Below are positions 21,340 through 31,952 of a stretch of 64,000 nucleotides of DNA, piece after piece. Every line of letters begins with the position of its first letter. Positions within the stretch are counted from its first letter, which is position 1. The stretch is from assembly GCA_945869725.1 (NCBI GenBank), contig CAMBPO010000002.1, forward strand, positions 1 through 64,000, in the 5' to 3' direction. This DNA is from Klebsiella pneumoniae (GTDB taxonomy: Bacteria; Pseudomonadota; Gammaproteobacteria; Pseudomonadales; Pseudohongiellaceae). Under the pieces are notes generated by a model. It searched no databases, was not told the origin of the DNA, and saw nothing but the letters and a program-made list of their open reading frames with translations. The position numbers and the translations under genes are program-made.

Positions 21340-23028
21340 TCAGCTTTTAGCAGCTTCTTTGGCCTCGTACTCAGCTTCAATGTTGCGAGTTATGTACCAC
21401 TGCTGAGCGATACCCAACACACTATTAGCGAGCCAGTACAATACCAAACCAGCGGGGAACCACAAGAAGAACACCGTCATCACCACGGGCATAAACTTCA
21501 TGATTTTGGCTTGCATCGGGTCTTGTGGCACAGGATTCAGCATAAACTGAACATACATCGAAGCGCCCATCAGCAAGGGCAGCACAAAGTAGGGATCCAT
21601 AACCGACAAATCATTGATCCAGAGCAGCCAAGGTGCATGACGTAACTCTACGCCTTCGAGCAGAACCCAATAAAGTGCAATAAATACTGGCATTTGAACA
21701 AGCATAGGCAAACAACCGCCAAAAGGATTTATCTTTTCCTTTTTATACAACTCCATGGTGGCTTTTTGCAGCTTCATTTTGTCGTCGCCATATCTCTCCT
21801 TGAGTTGATTCATTTTCGGCATAACACGACGCATATTTGCCATAGAGCGGTAGCTGGTAGCAGATAGCTTGAAAAACACAGCTTTCACAATGACGGTCAG
21901 GATTAGAATAGACCAGCCAAAATTATCAACAACACTGTTGATTTGTGTTAACAACCAGTAAATAGGGGAAGCGACAAACCACAACCAACCGTAGTCGATA
22001 GTTCTATCCAACCAAGGTGCTATTTCTCCAAGACGGTATTGGTCTTTTGGTCCTGCATAAAACCCGATCTCTTGAGACCCGGCACCACCAGGTTCAATAG
22101 TAAAGGCAGGGCTTGTGAAACCCCCAATGTATTCATTAAGGTTGTTGCGCCGGAAAGAAAAAGAGTTTCTAGACTCTGCAGGGGGAACAAAAACTGAAAT
22201 GAAATAATGCTGGCTCAGTGCAACCCAGCCACCATCGATATCATGAGACAGAGAAGTCTCATTGATTTCAGGAAAAGGAATTTTCAAATAATTATCATTG
22301 GGTGATCTGGTTGAGAACCCAAGAAAGCTAGCCATGCCGAAACCGCTGGCCTGAGTAGGATCTGCGTAAGTTCCACGCTTAATCTGGCCGAATAAATTAG
22401 CACTCCACGGAGCACCAGTGGTGTTGTTAACGTTAAAACTGATGTTAATAAGATAGTCGCTGCGCTGAAAAGTAAAGCGCTTGATTACCTGGACGCCAGA
22501 GGCATCTCCATAAGTGAGATCAACGATCAGTTCATCCTGACCCTCGTTTAACTGATAAGTAGTAGCAGACGCTGAATACAGTGGCCGTTGAGTACCATCA
22601 ATACCATTGGCACCAATCAATCCACTTTGCGCTACATATGTTCGATTCCCCGTGTTATCAAGTAAAACAAATGGCTCATCCGGGCTTTCGAGTCGAGTGA
22701 GATGCTCAGGCAAAGAAATATAAACGATGTCACCACCGAGGCGATCAATTGTCACATTAAGCACATCCGTGCTGACAGAAATAAGTGTCTGGGCTGCTGA
22801 GCCGGGGGAATCAGTGATACCCGGACTTGTGGCATTTACGACTGGGATATCCTGAACAGAAACCTGAGAAGGAATTGAAACAGGAATATCGCTGGATTGC
22901 TCCGCAGAGGAAACAGACTCATTCACAGTTACCGGAGCAACTGCAGGAAAGTCTTCCTGCCATGCGAGCAATAACAGATAACTAACAACAGCCAAGCCGG
23001 CCAGAATTGAGTACTTGATATAGTCCAT
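21340..23028 (-). CDS. yidC: Membrane protein insertase YidC
   Basis: YidC (562 residues) inserts and folds inner membrane proteins, alone or with SecYEG. The N-terminal membrane anchor (MDYIKYSILAGLAVVSYLLL) precedes a large periplasmic beta-sandwich domain, as in Gram-negative YidC. The conserved C-terminal five-helix core contains MLVQMPVFIALYWVLLEGVEL and ends near VLGIAQQWYITRNIE. The ATG at 23028 is preferred to an in-frame TTG two codons upstream by comparison with family starts. It lies between yidD and mnmE. Confidence 0.97.
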   Translation of the reverse strand: MDYIKYSILAGLAVVSYLLLLAWQEDFPAVAPVTVNESVSSAEQSSDIPVSIPSQVSVQDIPVVNATSPGITDSPGSAAQTLISVSTDVLNVTIDRLGGDIVYISLPEHLTRLESPDEPFVLLDNTGNRTYVAQSGLIGANGIDGTQRPLYSASATTYQLNEGQDELIVDLTYGDASGVQVIKRFTFQRSDYLINISFNVNNTTGAPWSANLFGQIKRGTYADPTQASGFGMASFLGFSTRSPNDNYLKIPFPEINETSLSHDIDGGWVALSQHYFISVFVPPAESRNSFSFRRNNLNEYIGGFTSPAFTIEPGGAGSQEIGFYAGPKDQYRLGEIAPWLDRTIDYGWLWFVASPIYWLLTQINSVVDNFGWSILILTVIVKAVFFKLSATSYRSMANMRRVMPKMNQLKERYGDDKMKLQKATMELYKKEKINPFGGCLPMLVQMPVFIALYWVLLEGVELRHAPWLLWINDLSVMDPYFVLPLLMGASMYVQFMLNPVPQDPMQAKIMKFMPVVMTVFFLWFPAGLVLYWLANSVLGIAQQWYITRNIEAEYEAKEAAKS

Positions 23029-23037
23029 GTGCAATTA

Positions 23038-23295
23038 CTACTTTTGGTTTAACGACGTGTCTACGTCTGAGTGGATTTGACTACCCGGGACCGGATCGAA
23101 TCCTCCTACGTGCCATGGATGACAACGTAGGATTCGTTTTCCTCCAAGACAGCAGCCCTTCACGACACCATGAAGCTCAATAGCTTCTTGAGTATAGTGC
23201 GAGCAAGAGGGAAAAAAGCGACATTGATTCCCAATCAACAGACTTAGCGTAAGCTGGTATACATAGATTATTTTGATTGCAATTTTGGCGAGCAT
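23038..23295 (-). CDS. yidD: Membrane protein insertion efficiency factor YidD
   Basis: YidD (85 residues) is a small membrane-associated protein that assists YidC-dependent insertion. The family core is clear: [27 protein letters not shown], then [24 protein letters not shown], with the conserved cysteines. It lies between rnpA (13 bases) and yidC (9 bases), its usual position. Confidence 0.96.
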   Translation of the reverse strand: MLAKIAIKIIYVYQLTLSLLIGNQCRFFPSCSHYTQEAIELHGVVKGCCLGGKRILRCHPWHVGGFDPVPGSQIHSDVDTSLNQK

Positions 23296-23308
23296 ATTGG
23301 CTTACCAT

Positions 23309-23680
23309 TTATTTAGCACTCAGGCGCTTTTGTCGTCGTATTAGATCTTGCCACAATTTTTCTACTAACGTGACAAAGTCCTTGTTGTCCAGTTTATCTG
23401 ACCCGGACCGGGCCAGAATAACGATATCCATTTCAATCAGCAATTGTTGATGTTTACGAAACGACTCGCGAATCAGGCGTTTTAATCGATTACGCTCTAC
23501 AGCCAGTCGAATATGTTTTTTTGCAATAACCAAACCCAATCGCGGATCCTCATAACCACTTTTAATGGCAAGAATCAACAATTGGGGACAGGATACTTTG
23601 AATTCGGCCTTGCCAAAAACTGCCTTGTAATCAGAGGCAGTCAGAAGCCGCAGTTTCCGGCCAAAACTTTGATCGGCCAC
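23309..23680 (-). CDS. rnpA: Ribonuclease P protein component
   Basis: RnpA (123 residues) is the basic protein subunit of RNase P, which matures tRNA 5' ends. The signature RLGLVIAKKHIRLAVERNRLKRLIRESFR is the RNR motif region that contacts the RNA subunit. The start is GTG. It follows rpmH by 19 bases, the near-universal rpmH-rnpA pairing. Confidence 0.97.
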   Translation of the reverse strand: MADQSFGRKLRLLTASDYKAVFGKAEFKVSCPQLLILAIKSGYEDPRLGLVIAKKHIRLAVERNRLKRLIRESFRKHQQLLIEMDIVILARSGSDKLDNKDFVTLVEKLWQDLIRRQKRLSAK

Positions 23681-23699
23681 TGGCGACTTTATGGAACTA

Positions 23700-23834
23700 T
23701 CAGGCTGTCAGCTTGGCGCGACCACGTGCGCGACGGCGCTTGATTACCAAACGACCACCGCGGGTCGCCATGCGTGCACGGAATCCATGAGTTCGCGCGC
23801 GCTTGATCAAGCTTGGCTGGAAGGTTCTTTTCAT
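23700..23834 (-). CDS. rpmH: 50S ribosomal protein L34
   Basis: L34 is 44 residues and very basic, starting [20 protein letters not shown] and ending [12 protein letters not shown], nearly identical in pattern to other gammaproteobacterial L34 proteins. The open frame extends 18 codons upstream, but the conserved N-terminus fixes the start at 23834. It is the first gene of the rnpA-yidD-yidC-mnmE operon and is divergent from dnaA across the putative origin. Confidence 0.98.
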   Translation of the reverse strand: MKRTFQPSLIKRARTHGFRARMATRGGRLVIKRRRARGRAKLTA

Positions 23835-24286
23835 AATAACTGTCCAAAGAGAAGCTAATAAAATGTGTCTGAAATTTGGAACAAACAACCACGCTTATTT
23901 GTTGGCTACTTGCTCAGAAAATTCGAAGAGCGCGAATTCTAGATGGTTTAAGCCTCTTATGCAAGGATTCACAAAGGCTTTTAGGCCGGTTATCTCGCAA
24001 ATCTGTGGCGGTTAGGACCCTAGAGTTTATACCTGCTTAGTCACAAGTTATCCACAGCTTGTTAATTTTACGGAAGCATAAAATCGCCAGAATTTTTATC
24101 CATAATTGATCGGAAAAAATGTGTATAACTACCCTAACCAATTAAATTATATATAAAAAATATCGCAACAATATGTCATAAAAATATGTGACCTGGTGTG
24201 GATAAGTCTAATACTGCGCGCTATGATTGACGTTCATTCATTCAAGTTCGTCTTAAAAATAAAAGACTACAGGGCAGTGTAAATTC
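23835..24286. other. Putative replication origin (oriC) between rpmH and dnaA
   Basis: This 452-base gap has DnaA boxes at 24048-24056 (TTATCCACA, perfect, plus), 24096-24104 (TTATCCATA, one mismatch), 24120-24128 (TGTGTATAA, perfect on minus) and 24197-24205 (TGTGGATAA, perfect on minus). An AT-rich stretch at about 24140-24190 (ATTATATATAAAAAATAT) could be the unwinding element. Location between rpmH and dnaA is that of experimentally defined Pseudomonas origins. The last box is close to the probable dnaA promoter, which would permit autoregulation. Flanking genes point away from the region on both sides. No coding potential was seen. Confidence 0.75.
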
Positions 24287-25819
24287 GTGCTTTTGGCAAA
24301 TTGGCAACGGTGTGTAGATCACCTGAAGGAAGAACTTCCTTCTCAACAGTTTAATACATGGATAAGACCGTTGGAGGCTGAGTTTTCAGCCGAGGGATTA
24401 ACCTTATTCGCCCCCAACAGATTCGTTCAGGATTGGGTTAAAGATAAATTCTATTCAAGAATTTGTGAGCTCATTCAAAGGCAGTCGGGCGGAGAGAATT
24501 TTGACGTTTTCCTTGAGGTTGGTAAAAGGCAAGCGGTGCAACGGCTTGCAGTAAGCAAACCAAGTACTGCGAATGTCGTTGCTCATATTCAAGCTAGCCG
24601 TTCTTTTGATAAAGCTGAACAGGATTTGACCGCAAAAAGACTGGATGGCGAAGTATTAAAATCACCACGCACTTTATCAGAGAGTGAATCAAGGTCTATC
24701 GATAATGCGGAGGCTCAGCTACAAAGCGTTACGGCGTCAACTAGGCGTGGATCTGGCGCAAAAAGCATGGAGCTCATTATTGAGGGCAAGTTGCGCCACA
24801 GAGGCTCGCTTAATCCCGAAAACACGTTTGAGAACTTTGTCGAGGGCAAGTCTAACCAGTTAGCTAGGGCGGCAGCTATTCAGGTTGCCGATAATCCGGG
24901 CGGTGCTTATAACCCGTTGTTTATTTATGGTGGAGTGGGCCTTGGTAAAACGCACTTGATGCATGCTATTGGTAATCATATGCTTGCGAGAAAACCAAAC
25001 GCGAGAGTTGTTTACCTGCACTCTGAAACCTTTGTAGCAACCATGGTGACGGCACTTCAGTTAAACGCGATCAACGAGTTTAAAAGATACTATCGCTCGG
25101 TCGATGCCTTGTTGATTGATGACATTCAGTTTTTTGCAGGTAAAGAGCGCTCGCAGGAAGAGTTTTTCCATACGTTTAATGCCCTGCTGGAAGGTGGTCA
25201 ACAAATTATTCTTACCAGTGACAAATATCACAAAGAAATCAACGGGTTGGAGGAGCGCCTGAAGTCTAGATTCGGCTGGGGTCTCAGTGTTGCTGTAGAA
25301 CCGCCAGAGCTGGAAACTCGCGCAGCAATCCTTATTAATAAGGCGGCACAAAGCAACATAGAGCTGCCCGGTGACGCTGCAATGTTTATTGCACAGAGGC
25401 TGCGCTCTCACGTAAGAGAACTGGAAGGTGCGCTGAAGAAGGTCATCATACACGCGAATTTTGTAGGCCGCCGGATCGATCTTGAATTGGTAAGAGAGGC
25501 TTTACGCGATCTGTTTGCCTTACATGAAAAACTGGTTTCTATAGATAACATACAGAGAACAGTTGCGGAGTATTATAAGATCAAGATGGCTGATATGCTC
25601 TCCAAGCGTAGAAACAGATCTGTAGCAAGGCCTCGTCAGGTCGCTATGTCATTGGCAAAAGAACTGACAAATCACAGCCTGCCTGAGATTGGTGATGCCT
25701 TTGGAGGTCGTGACCACACAACGGTATTGCATGCGTGTAAGCAGATTAAAAAGCTCAGGGGAAGTTTCGAGGATTTAGCTGAAGACTATAATAACCTCCT
25801 GAGAGCATTAGCTACCTGA
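24287..25819 (+). CDS. dnaA: Chromosomal replication initiator protein DnaA
   Basis: DnaA (510 residues) binds DnaA boxes and melts oriC. Domain I (residues 1-80) shows [21 protein letters not shown] variable linker follows (about 90-175). The AAA+ domain has Walker A GGVGLGKT (215-222) and Walker B LLIDDIQF (275-282). Domain IV ends with the DNA-binding signature [15 protein letters not shown]. The start is GTG, with AGGG about 12 bases upstream. The gene is first in dnaA-dnaN-recF-gyrB and its leader contains DnaA boxes, suggesting autorepression. Confidence 0.98.
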   Translation: MLLANWQRCVDHLKEELPSQQFNTWIRPLEAEFSAEGLTLFAPNRFVQDWVKDKFYSRICELIQRQSGGENFDVFLEVGKRQAVQRLAVSKPSTANVVAHIQASRSFDKAEQDLTAKRLDGEVLKSPRTLSESESRSIDNAEAQLQSVTASTRRGSGAKSMELIIEGKLRHRGSLNPENTFENFVEGKSNQLARAAAIQVADNPGGAYNPLFIYGGVGLGKTHLMHAIGNHMLARKPNARVVYLHSETFVATMVTALQLNAINEFKRYYRSVDALLIDDIQFFAGKERSQEEFFHTFNALLEGGQQIILTSDKYHKEINGLEERLKSRFGWGLSVAVEPPELETRAAILINKAAQSNIELPGDAAMFIAQRLRSHVRELEGALKKVIIHANFVGRRIDLELVREALRDLFALHEKLVSIDNIQRTVAEYYKIKMADMLSKRRNRSVARPRQVAMSLAKELTNHSLPEIGDAFGGRDHTTVLHACKQIKKLRGSFEDLAEDYNNLLRALAT

Positions 25820-25908
25820 TCGTTAAAGCGGGCAATAGCGGCCTATTCCGGTAACCGAGTTTAATAACGGTTTTTCAATAAAGATAATAATTTATTCGAG
25901 ATCGAATC

Positions 25909-27015
25909 ATGCAATTTTCTATTTCCAGGGATGCTATTTTAAAACCTCTGCAGTTGGCGTCGGGTGTGGTGGAGCGTAGGCATACCTTGCCGGTGCTGGC
26001 CAATGTGCTGCTGAGTCTCAAAGACGACTTTCTGGAAATTACAGGCACCGACCTTGAAGTTGAGTTGCTTGGAAGAGTTAAAGTTAATGAGGGGTCCTTT
26101 CCTGGTGAGATTACTGTGCCAGGAAGAAAAATGATGGATATATGCAAATCTCTTGCTGACGGATCTGTCCTGTCCTTGTCTGTTGAAGATGGAAAGTGTC
26201 TGATTAAGTCGGGTCGCAGCCGTTTTACACTGGCTACGTTGCCCGCAACTGACTTCCCTGTCACCGTTGATGAAGTTGGAACACACCAGTTGCAGATTAA
26301 TCGAACAGAGCTGAAGAAGCTTGTTGATTCTTGTGCGTTTGCAATGGCGCAGCAAGATGTACGCTATTATTTAAATGGAATGTTGTTGGAAGTTGGTAAA
26401 TCATGGTTCAGAGTCGTTGCGACAGATGGACATCGATTGGCCATGCATACCACCGGGATTGAGACCGGTATCGGTGAAACTTTGCAGGTTATTGTTCCTC
26501 GTAAGGGTGTTCTTGAACTATCGCGGTTATTGGCCGAGCCGGGCGATGGTTCTTTGTCCTTGGTCTTTTGTGCAGGGCATATACGGGCGAAGCTAGAGGA
26601 CTTTACATTTACATCCAAGCTTGTTGATGGCAAATTTCCTGACTACCAGAGAGTTCTTCCGAAAGGTGGCAGCAAATTTGTTATTGGCGAAAAGAGTAGC
26701 CTCAAGATCGCATTTGGCCGCGCTTCCATACTGTCAAATGAAAAGTACCGCGGTGTTCATTTAATACTGGCCACTAATGAGCTCAAGGTGGTGGCCAATA
26801 ATCCTGAGCAAGAAGAGGCAGAGGATCAAATATCCGTTGATTATCAAGGCGAGACTCTGGAAATCGGATTTAACGTTAGCTACCTAATGGATGTGTTAAA
26901 TGTCCTTGACAGTGACAAGGTGAGATTCACGCTTTCTGATTCCAATAGCAGCGCCTTGGTTGAAGCAGTGTCTGCGTCGGATGCTGTATATGTTGTCATG
27001 CCGATGCGGCTTTGA
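25909..27015 (+). CDS. dnaN: DNA polymerase III beta subunit (sliding clamp)
   Basis: DnaN (368 residues) is the processivity clamp. The start MQFSISRDAILKPLQLASGVVERRHTLPVLANVLL and the C-terminal tail ending VYVVMPMRL are the family hallmarks; three clamp-fold repeats fit the length. It lies 89 bases after dnaA; a weak hairpin (AACCG/CGGTT with a T run, 25853-25875) in that gap might attenuate read-through. Confidence 0.98.
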   Translation: MQFSISRDAILKPLQLASGVVERRHTLPVLANVLLSLKDDFLEITGTDLEVELLGRVKVNEGSFPGEITVPGRKMMDICKSLADGSVLSLSVEDGKCLIKSGRSRFTLATLPATDFPVTVDEVGTHQLQINRTELKKLVDSCAFAMAQQDVRYYLNGMLLEVGKSWFRVVATDGHRLAMHTTGIETGIGETLQVIVPRKGVLELSRLLAEPGDGSLSLVFCAGHIRAKLEDFTFTSKLVDGKFPDYQRVLPKGGSKFVIGEKSSLKIAFGRASILSNEKYRGVHLILATNELKVVANNPEQEEAEDQISVDYQGETLEIGFNVSYLMDVLNVLDSDKVRFTLSDSNSSALVEAVSASDAVYVVMPMRL

Positions 27016-27062
27016 TGATAACTAACAATGTGTCCCTATTGCTGTGCTGATGTATAGCCTCA

Positions 27063-28175
27063 ATGTCTGCGCTTAAACGCATCAAGATCGATAATTTCAG
27101 GAATCTGAAGAACATTGATCTTGATCTGCGCCCTGAGTTAAATCTTCTAGTTGGAGATAACGGTAGCGGCAAGACCAGCTTCATAGAAGCAATACATGTA
27201 TTGAGCGTGGGCAAATCGTTCAGGACGGTGAGAATCGACCCACTTCTAGCGGATGGCCAGGATCAGTTTTTGGTTTATGCAGAACTCTTTTCAGGTGATC
27301 GCGTTGGCTTGCAGCGTGACTTGACGACCACACCTACTCTTCGATTGAATTCTGAGTCTCAGTCTGGCTGGAAAGAAATTGCCCCTCTTATGCCAATACA
27401 GGTTCTAAATTCTGATAGTTTTTTGCTTGTCGATGGCGGTGCCGGCATAAAAAGGCGGTTTATAGACTGGGCGATGTTCCACGTGGAACATTCTTACCTT
27501 GGGCTCTGGAGAAACTACCGCCGTCTTCTGCAGCAGCGTAATGCGTTGCTAAAACTAAACTCACACGATATTCGGAGTCAGCTTTCTATTTGGGATGAAG
27601 AGCTCGCAAAATCTGGAGAAGAGATGCACATTCTTCGCAAGCAATTGCTGAAGTCATATACACCATTGCTTCTTAAGACGATCACTGAGTTTCTGCCTGC
27701 AATCAATATCTCTATTGACTATAAAAAAGGGTGGCCTAGAGGAATCCCTCTTCATCAAGCCCTCTTCGATTCCAGATCGAAAGATACTAAATATAGGGCA
27801 ACGACATTGGGGCCACATCGAGCTGATATTGCGATTTCAAGCGGAGGTCTTCCTGTAAGTGAGGTTTTAAGTAGGGGGCAGATAAAACTTGTCGCGTGCG
27901 CACTAAAGATATCCATGAGCAAATATCTATCTCAGATAAAAGCAAACCAGGGAAATCCGGCCTATACGATTACCTTTCTAATTGATGATCTGGCATCTGA
28001 GCTAGATGCAAATAGCAGTGGTGTAGTCCTTGATGCGCTAATTTCGTCAAAGAACCAGTGCATCTTTACGGCAATCACAGGTGGAGATTTAGCACGTGTA
28101 TCAGATTTGACGGAGACGTCAGGGAAGTTCCACGTGGAACATGGTAAAATAAGGGCTATTAAACCTGCTGTCTAA
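27063..28175 (+). CDS. recF: DNA replication and repair protein RecF
   Basis: RecF (370 residues) is an SMC-like ATPase that helps load RecA at gaps. Walker A GDNGSGKTS is at about residues 31-39, the ABC signature region is VLSRGQIKLVACALKIS, and Walker B is TFLIDDLASELD. It lies 47 bases after dnaN and 12 bases before gyrB. Unusually, the coding sequence contains two parS palindromes (27475-27490 and 28127-28140), each read in the same frame as FHVEH. Confidence 0.97.
   Translation: MSALKRIKIDNFRNLKNIDLDLRPELNLLVGDNGSGKTSFIEAIHVLSVGKSFRTVRIDPLLADGQDQFLVYAELFSGDRVGLQRDLTTTPTLRLNSESQSGWKEIAPLMPIQVLNSDSFLLVDGGAGIKRRFIDWAMFHVEHSYLGLWRNYRRLLQQRNALLKLNSHDIRSQLSIWDEELAKSGEEMHILRKQLLKSYTPLLLKTITEFLPAINISIDYKKGWPRGIPLHQALFDSRSKDTKYRATTLGPHRADIAISSGGLPVSEVLSRGQIKLVACALKISMSKYLSQIKANQGNPAYTITFLIDDLASELDANSSGVVLDALISSKNQCIFTAITGGDLARVSDLTETSGKFHVEHGKIRAIKPAV
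27475..27490. promoter_or_regulatory. parS: parS centromere site 1 (within recF)
   Basis: TGTTCCACGTGGAACA is a perfect 16-bp palindrome equal to the parS sequence known from Pseudomonas and close to the general TGTTTCACGTGAAACA consensus. ParB is encoded 11 kb away. It is about 3.3 kb from the rpmH-dnaA origin candidate. Confidence 0.88.
28127..28140. promoter_or_regulatory. parS: parS centromere site 2 (3' end of recF)
   Basis: GTTCCACGTGGAAC is a perfect 14-bp palindrome identical to the core of the first site; the flanks give AGTT...AACA, one mismatch from the full 16-mer. It lies 652 bases downstream of site 1 and just before the recF stop codon. Confidence 0.82.
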
Positions 28176-30605
<2,430 letters not shown>

Positions 30606-30638
30606 AGCAGCACAAGTGTCATGAGGTCAGGGGGTTAA

Positions 30639-30673
30639 CCGAGCGAAATAACGGCGAACACGTTAGCGCTCGG
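30639..30673. terminator. Nested hairpin between convergent gyrB and plsC
   Basis: CCGAGCG pairs with CGCTCGG, and inside it TAACG pairs with CGTTA around the loop GCGAACA. It lies between convergent gene ends and could stop transcription from both sides, but no T run follows, so intrinsic termination is uncertain. Confidence 0.4.
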
Positions 30674-30684
30674 GCAATCCTGGT

Positions 30685-31401
30685 TTAAACAATCCCGACC
30701 AGATGTTTGTTCTCCATAATCCAGTCTTCAAATTCGGCAGCTAACTCCTTTGCGGTTTTACCTTCCGGACAAAGAGGCTCACCAATCAGCACTCGAATAG
30801 TCCCTGATTGTTTTGTTTGTATTCCTGCTGGCCAAAACAGTCCGGCATTATGCAGGACAGGAATTGCAGGGGTTGATGTAGCAACTGCCAGCTGAGCCCC
30901 GCCTCGTGAAATCTTTCCTATTGTTCCGGCAGGCGCACGCGTCCCTTCAGGGAATACCAGAATGGAGAGGCCTTGCTCTATTCTTTGTGCCCCCTGAGTT
31001 AGCAATGATTTGCCTGCTTCCCTAGGCTTACTTCTGTCGATAGCAATTGGATTCTGCAAGCGCATTGCCCAACCCCAGAATGGGATATCCAAAAGCTCTT
31101 TTTTTAGAATCGGACATGCTGGTGAAAACAGCTGATACAAGAAAATAGTCTCCCATGCGCTTTGATGATTGCTCATAACAACGACGGGCTGATCCGGAAT
31201 ATTTTCAAGGCCATCGATGGTGTAACTGATTCCGCAGGTAATTCTTAACCACCATAAAACAAGTTTGCACCAAAGCGAATATAAGAAAAAACGCTTGAGC
31301 GGAGGAAGTATCCAGAATACCAAGGTTACGGAAACTGAAATCACAAGAGTAAGAGCGCCGTAACCGACGGAAAATAAACCAGAACGAACTTTACTTATCA
31401 C
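30685..31401 (-). CDS. plsC: 1-acyl-sn-glycerol-3-phosphate acyltransferase
   Basis: This 238-residue membrane-bound acyltransferase acylates lysophosphatidic acid to phosphatidic acid in phospholipid synthesis. The catalytic HX4(D/E) motif is NHQSAWE (His and Glu), and the glycerol-phosphate binding motif is FPEGTRAPAG. Two hydrophobic segments at the N-terminus anchor it. Its start overlaps the gmhB stop by four bases (ATGA-type), so they are translationally coupled. The same gyrB-plsC-gmhB-glyS order occurs in Pseudomonas. Confidence 0.92.
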   Translation of the reverse strand: MISKVRSGLFSVGYGALTLVISVSVTLVFWILPPLKRFFLYSLWCKLVLWWLRITCGISYTIDGLENIPDQPVVVMSNHQSAWETIFLYQLFSPACPILKKELLDIPFWGWAMRLQNPIAIDRSKPREAGKSLLTQGAQRIEQGLSILVFPEGTRAPAGTIGKISRGGAQLAVATSTPAIPVLHNAGLFWPAGIQTKQSGTIRVLIGEPLCPEGKTAKELAAEFEDWIMENKHLVGIV

Positions 31402-31952
31402 ACAGCACCTTTAAGTAATTGCGCATCAGCAAACGTCGCGAGATTCTCGTACACGCGCGCTTCCCGGACTTCTGCTGGGAAACCATCTGCAAAAGTCCTC
31501 TTGCCTTTTCCAGTTAGCACCAGAACAGGCTTGCAACCGGCGGCTTTAGCGGCTTGGAGATCTCTCAAACTGTCTCCTATATAGGGTGTACCAATTAAGG
31601 GAACGTCAAACTCCGATGAGATTTTGAATAAGAGCCCGGGCTTTGGCTTGCGACAGTCACAACCATCGAGGGGGCCATGGGGGCAGTAAACCCACCCTTC
31701 GATAAAGCCACCGACATCTTCGATCATTGCAGTCAGGCGTTGGTGGATCTTTGCCAAAGCGTATTCATCCAGCAATCCCCGTGCTATCCCTGACTGGTTG
31801 CTTGCCACAAAGATCCGATATCCAGCGGCTGTTAAGCGCGCGATAGCGTTAATACTTCCTGGAATAAGCTGCAGCTCATCAACGGATTTAATAAAGCTGT
31901 CAGAATCCTCGTTGATAACACCGTCTCTGTCCAATATCAAAAAATTTGACAT
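31398..31952 (-). CDS. gmhB: D-glycero-D-manno-heptose-1,7-bisphosphate 7-phosphatase
   Basis: This HAD-superfamily phosphatase (184 residues) acts in ADP-heptose synthesis for the LPS inner core. The nucleophile motif is LDRDGVINED, motif II is VASNQSG, a zinc-binding cysteine cluster is CPHGPLDGCDCRKPKPG, and motif IV is IGDSLRD. The start at 31952 is chosen because its ATG overlaps the glyS stop as TGATG; an ATG six codons earlier is possible. Histidinol-phosphatase-type activity is the main alternative. Confidence 0.92.
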   Translation of the reverse strand: MSNFLILDRDGVINEDSDSFIKSVDELQLIPGSINAIARLTAAGYRIFVASNQSGIARGLLDEYALAKIHQRLTAMIEDVGGFIEGWVYCPHGPLDGCDCRKPKPGLLFKISSEFDVPLIGTPYIGDSLRDLQAAKAAGCKPVLVLTGKGKRTFADGFPAEVREARVYENLATFADAQLLKGAV

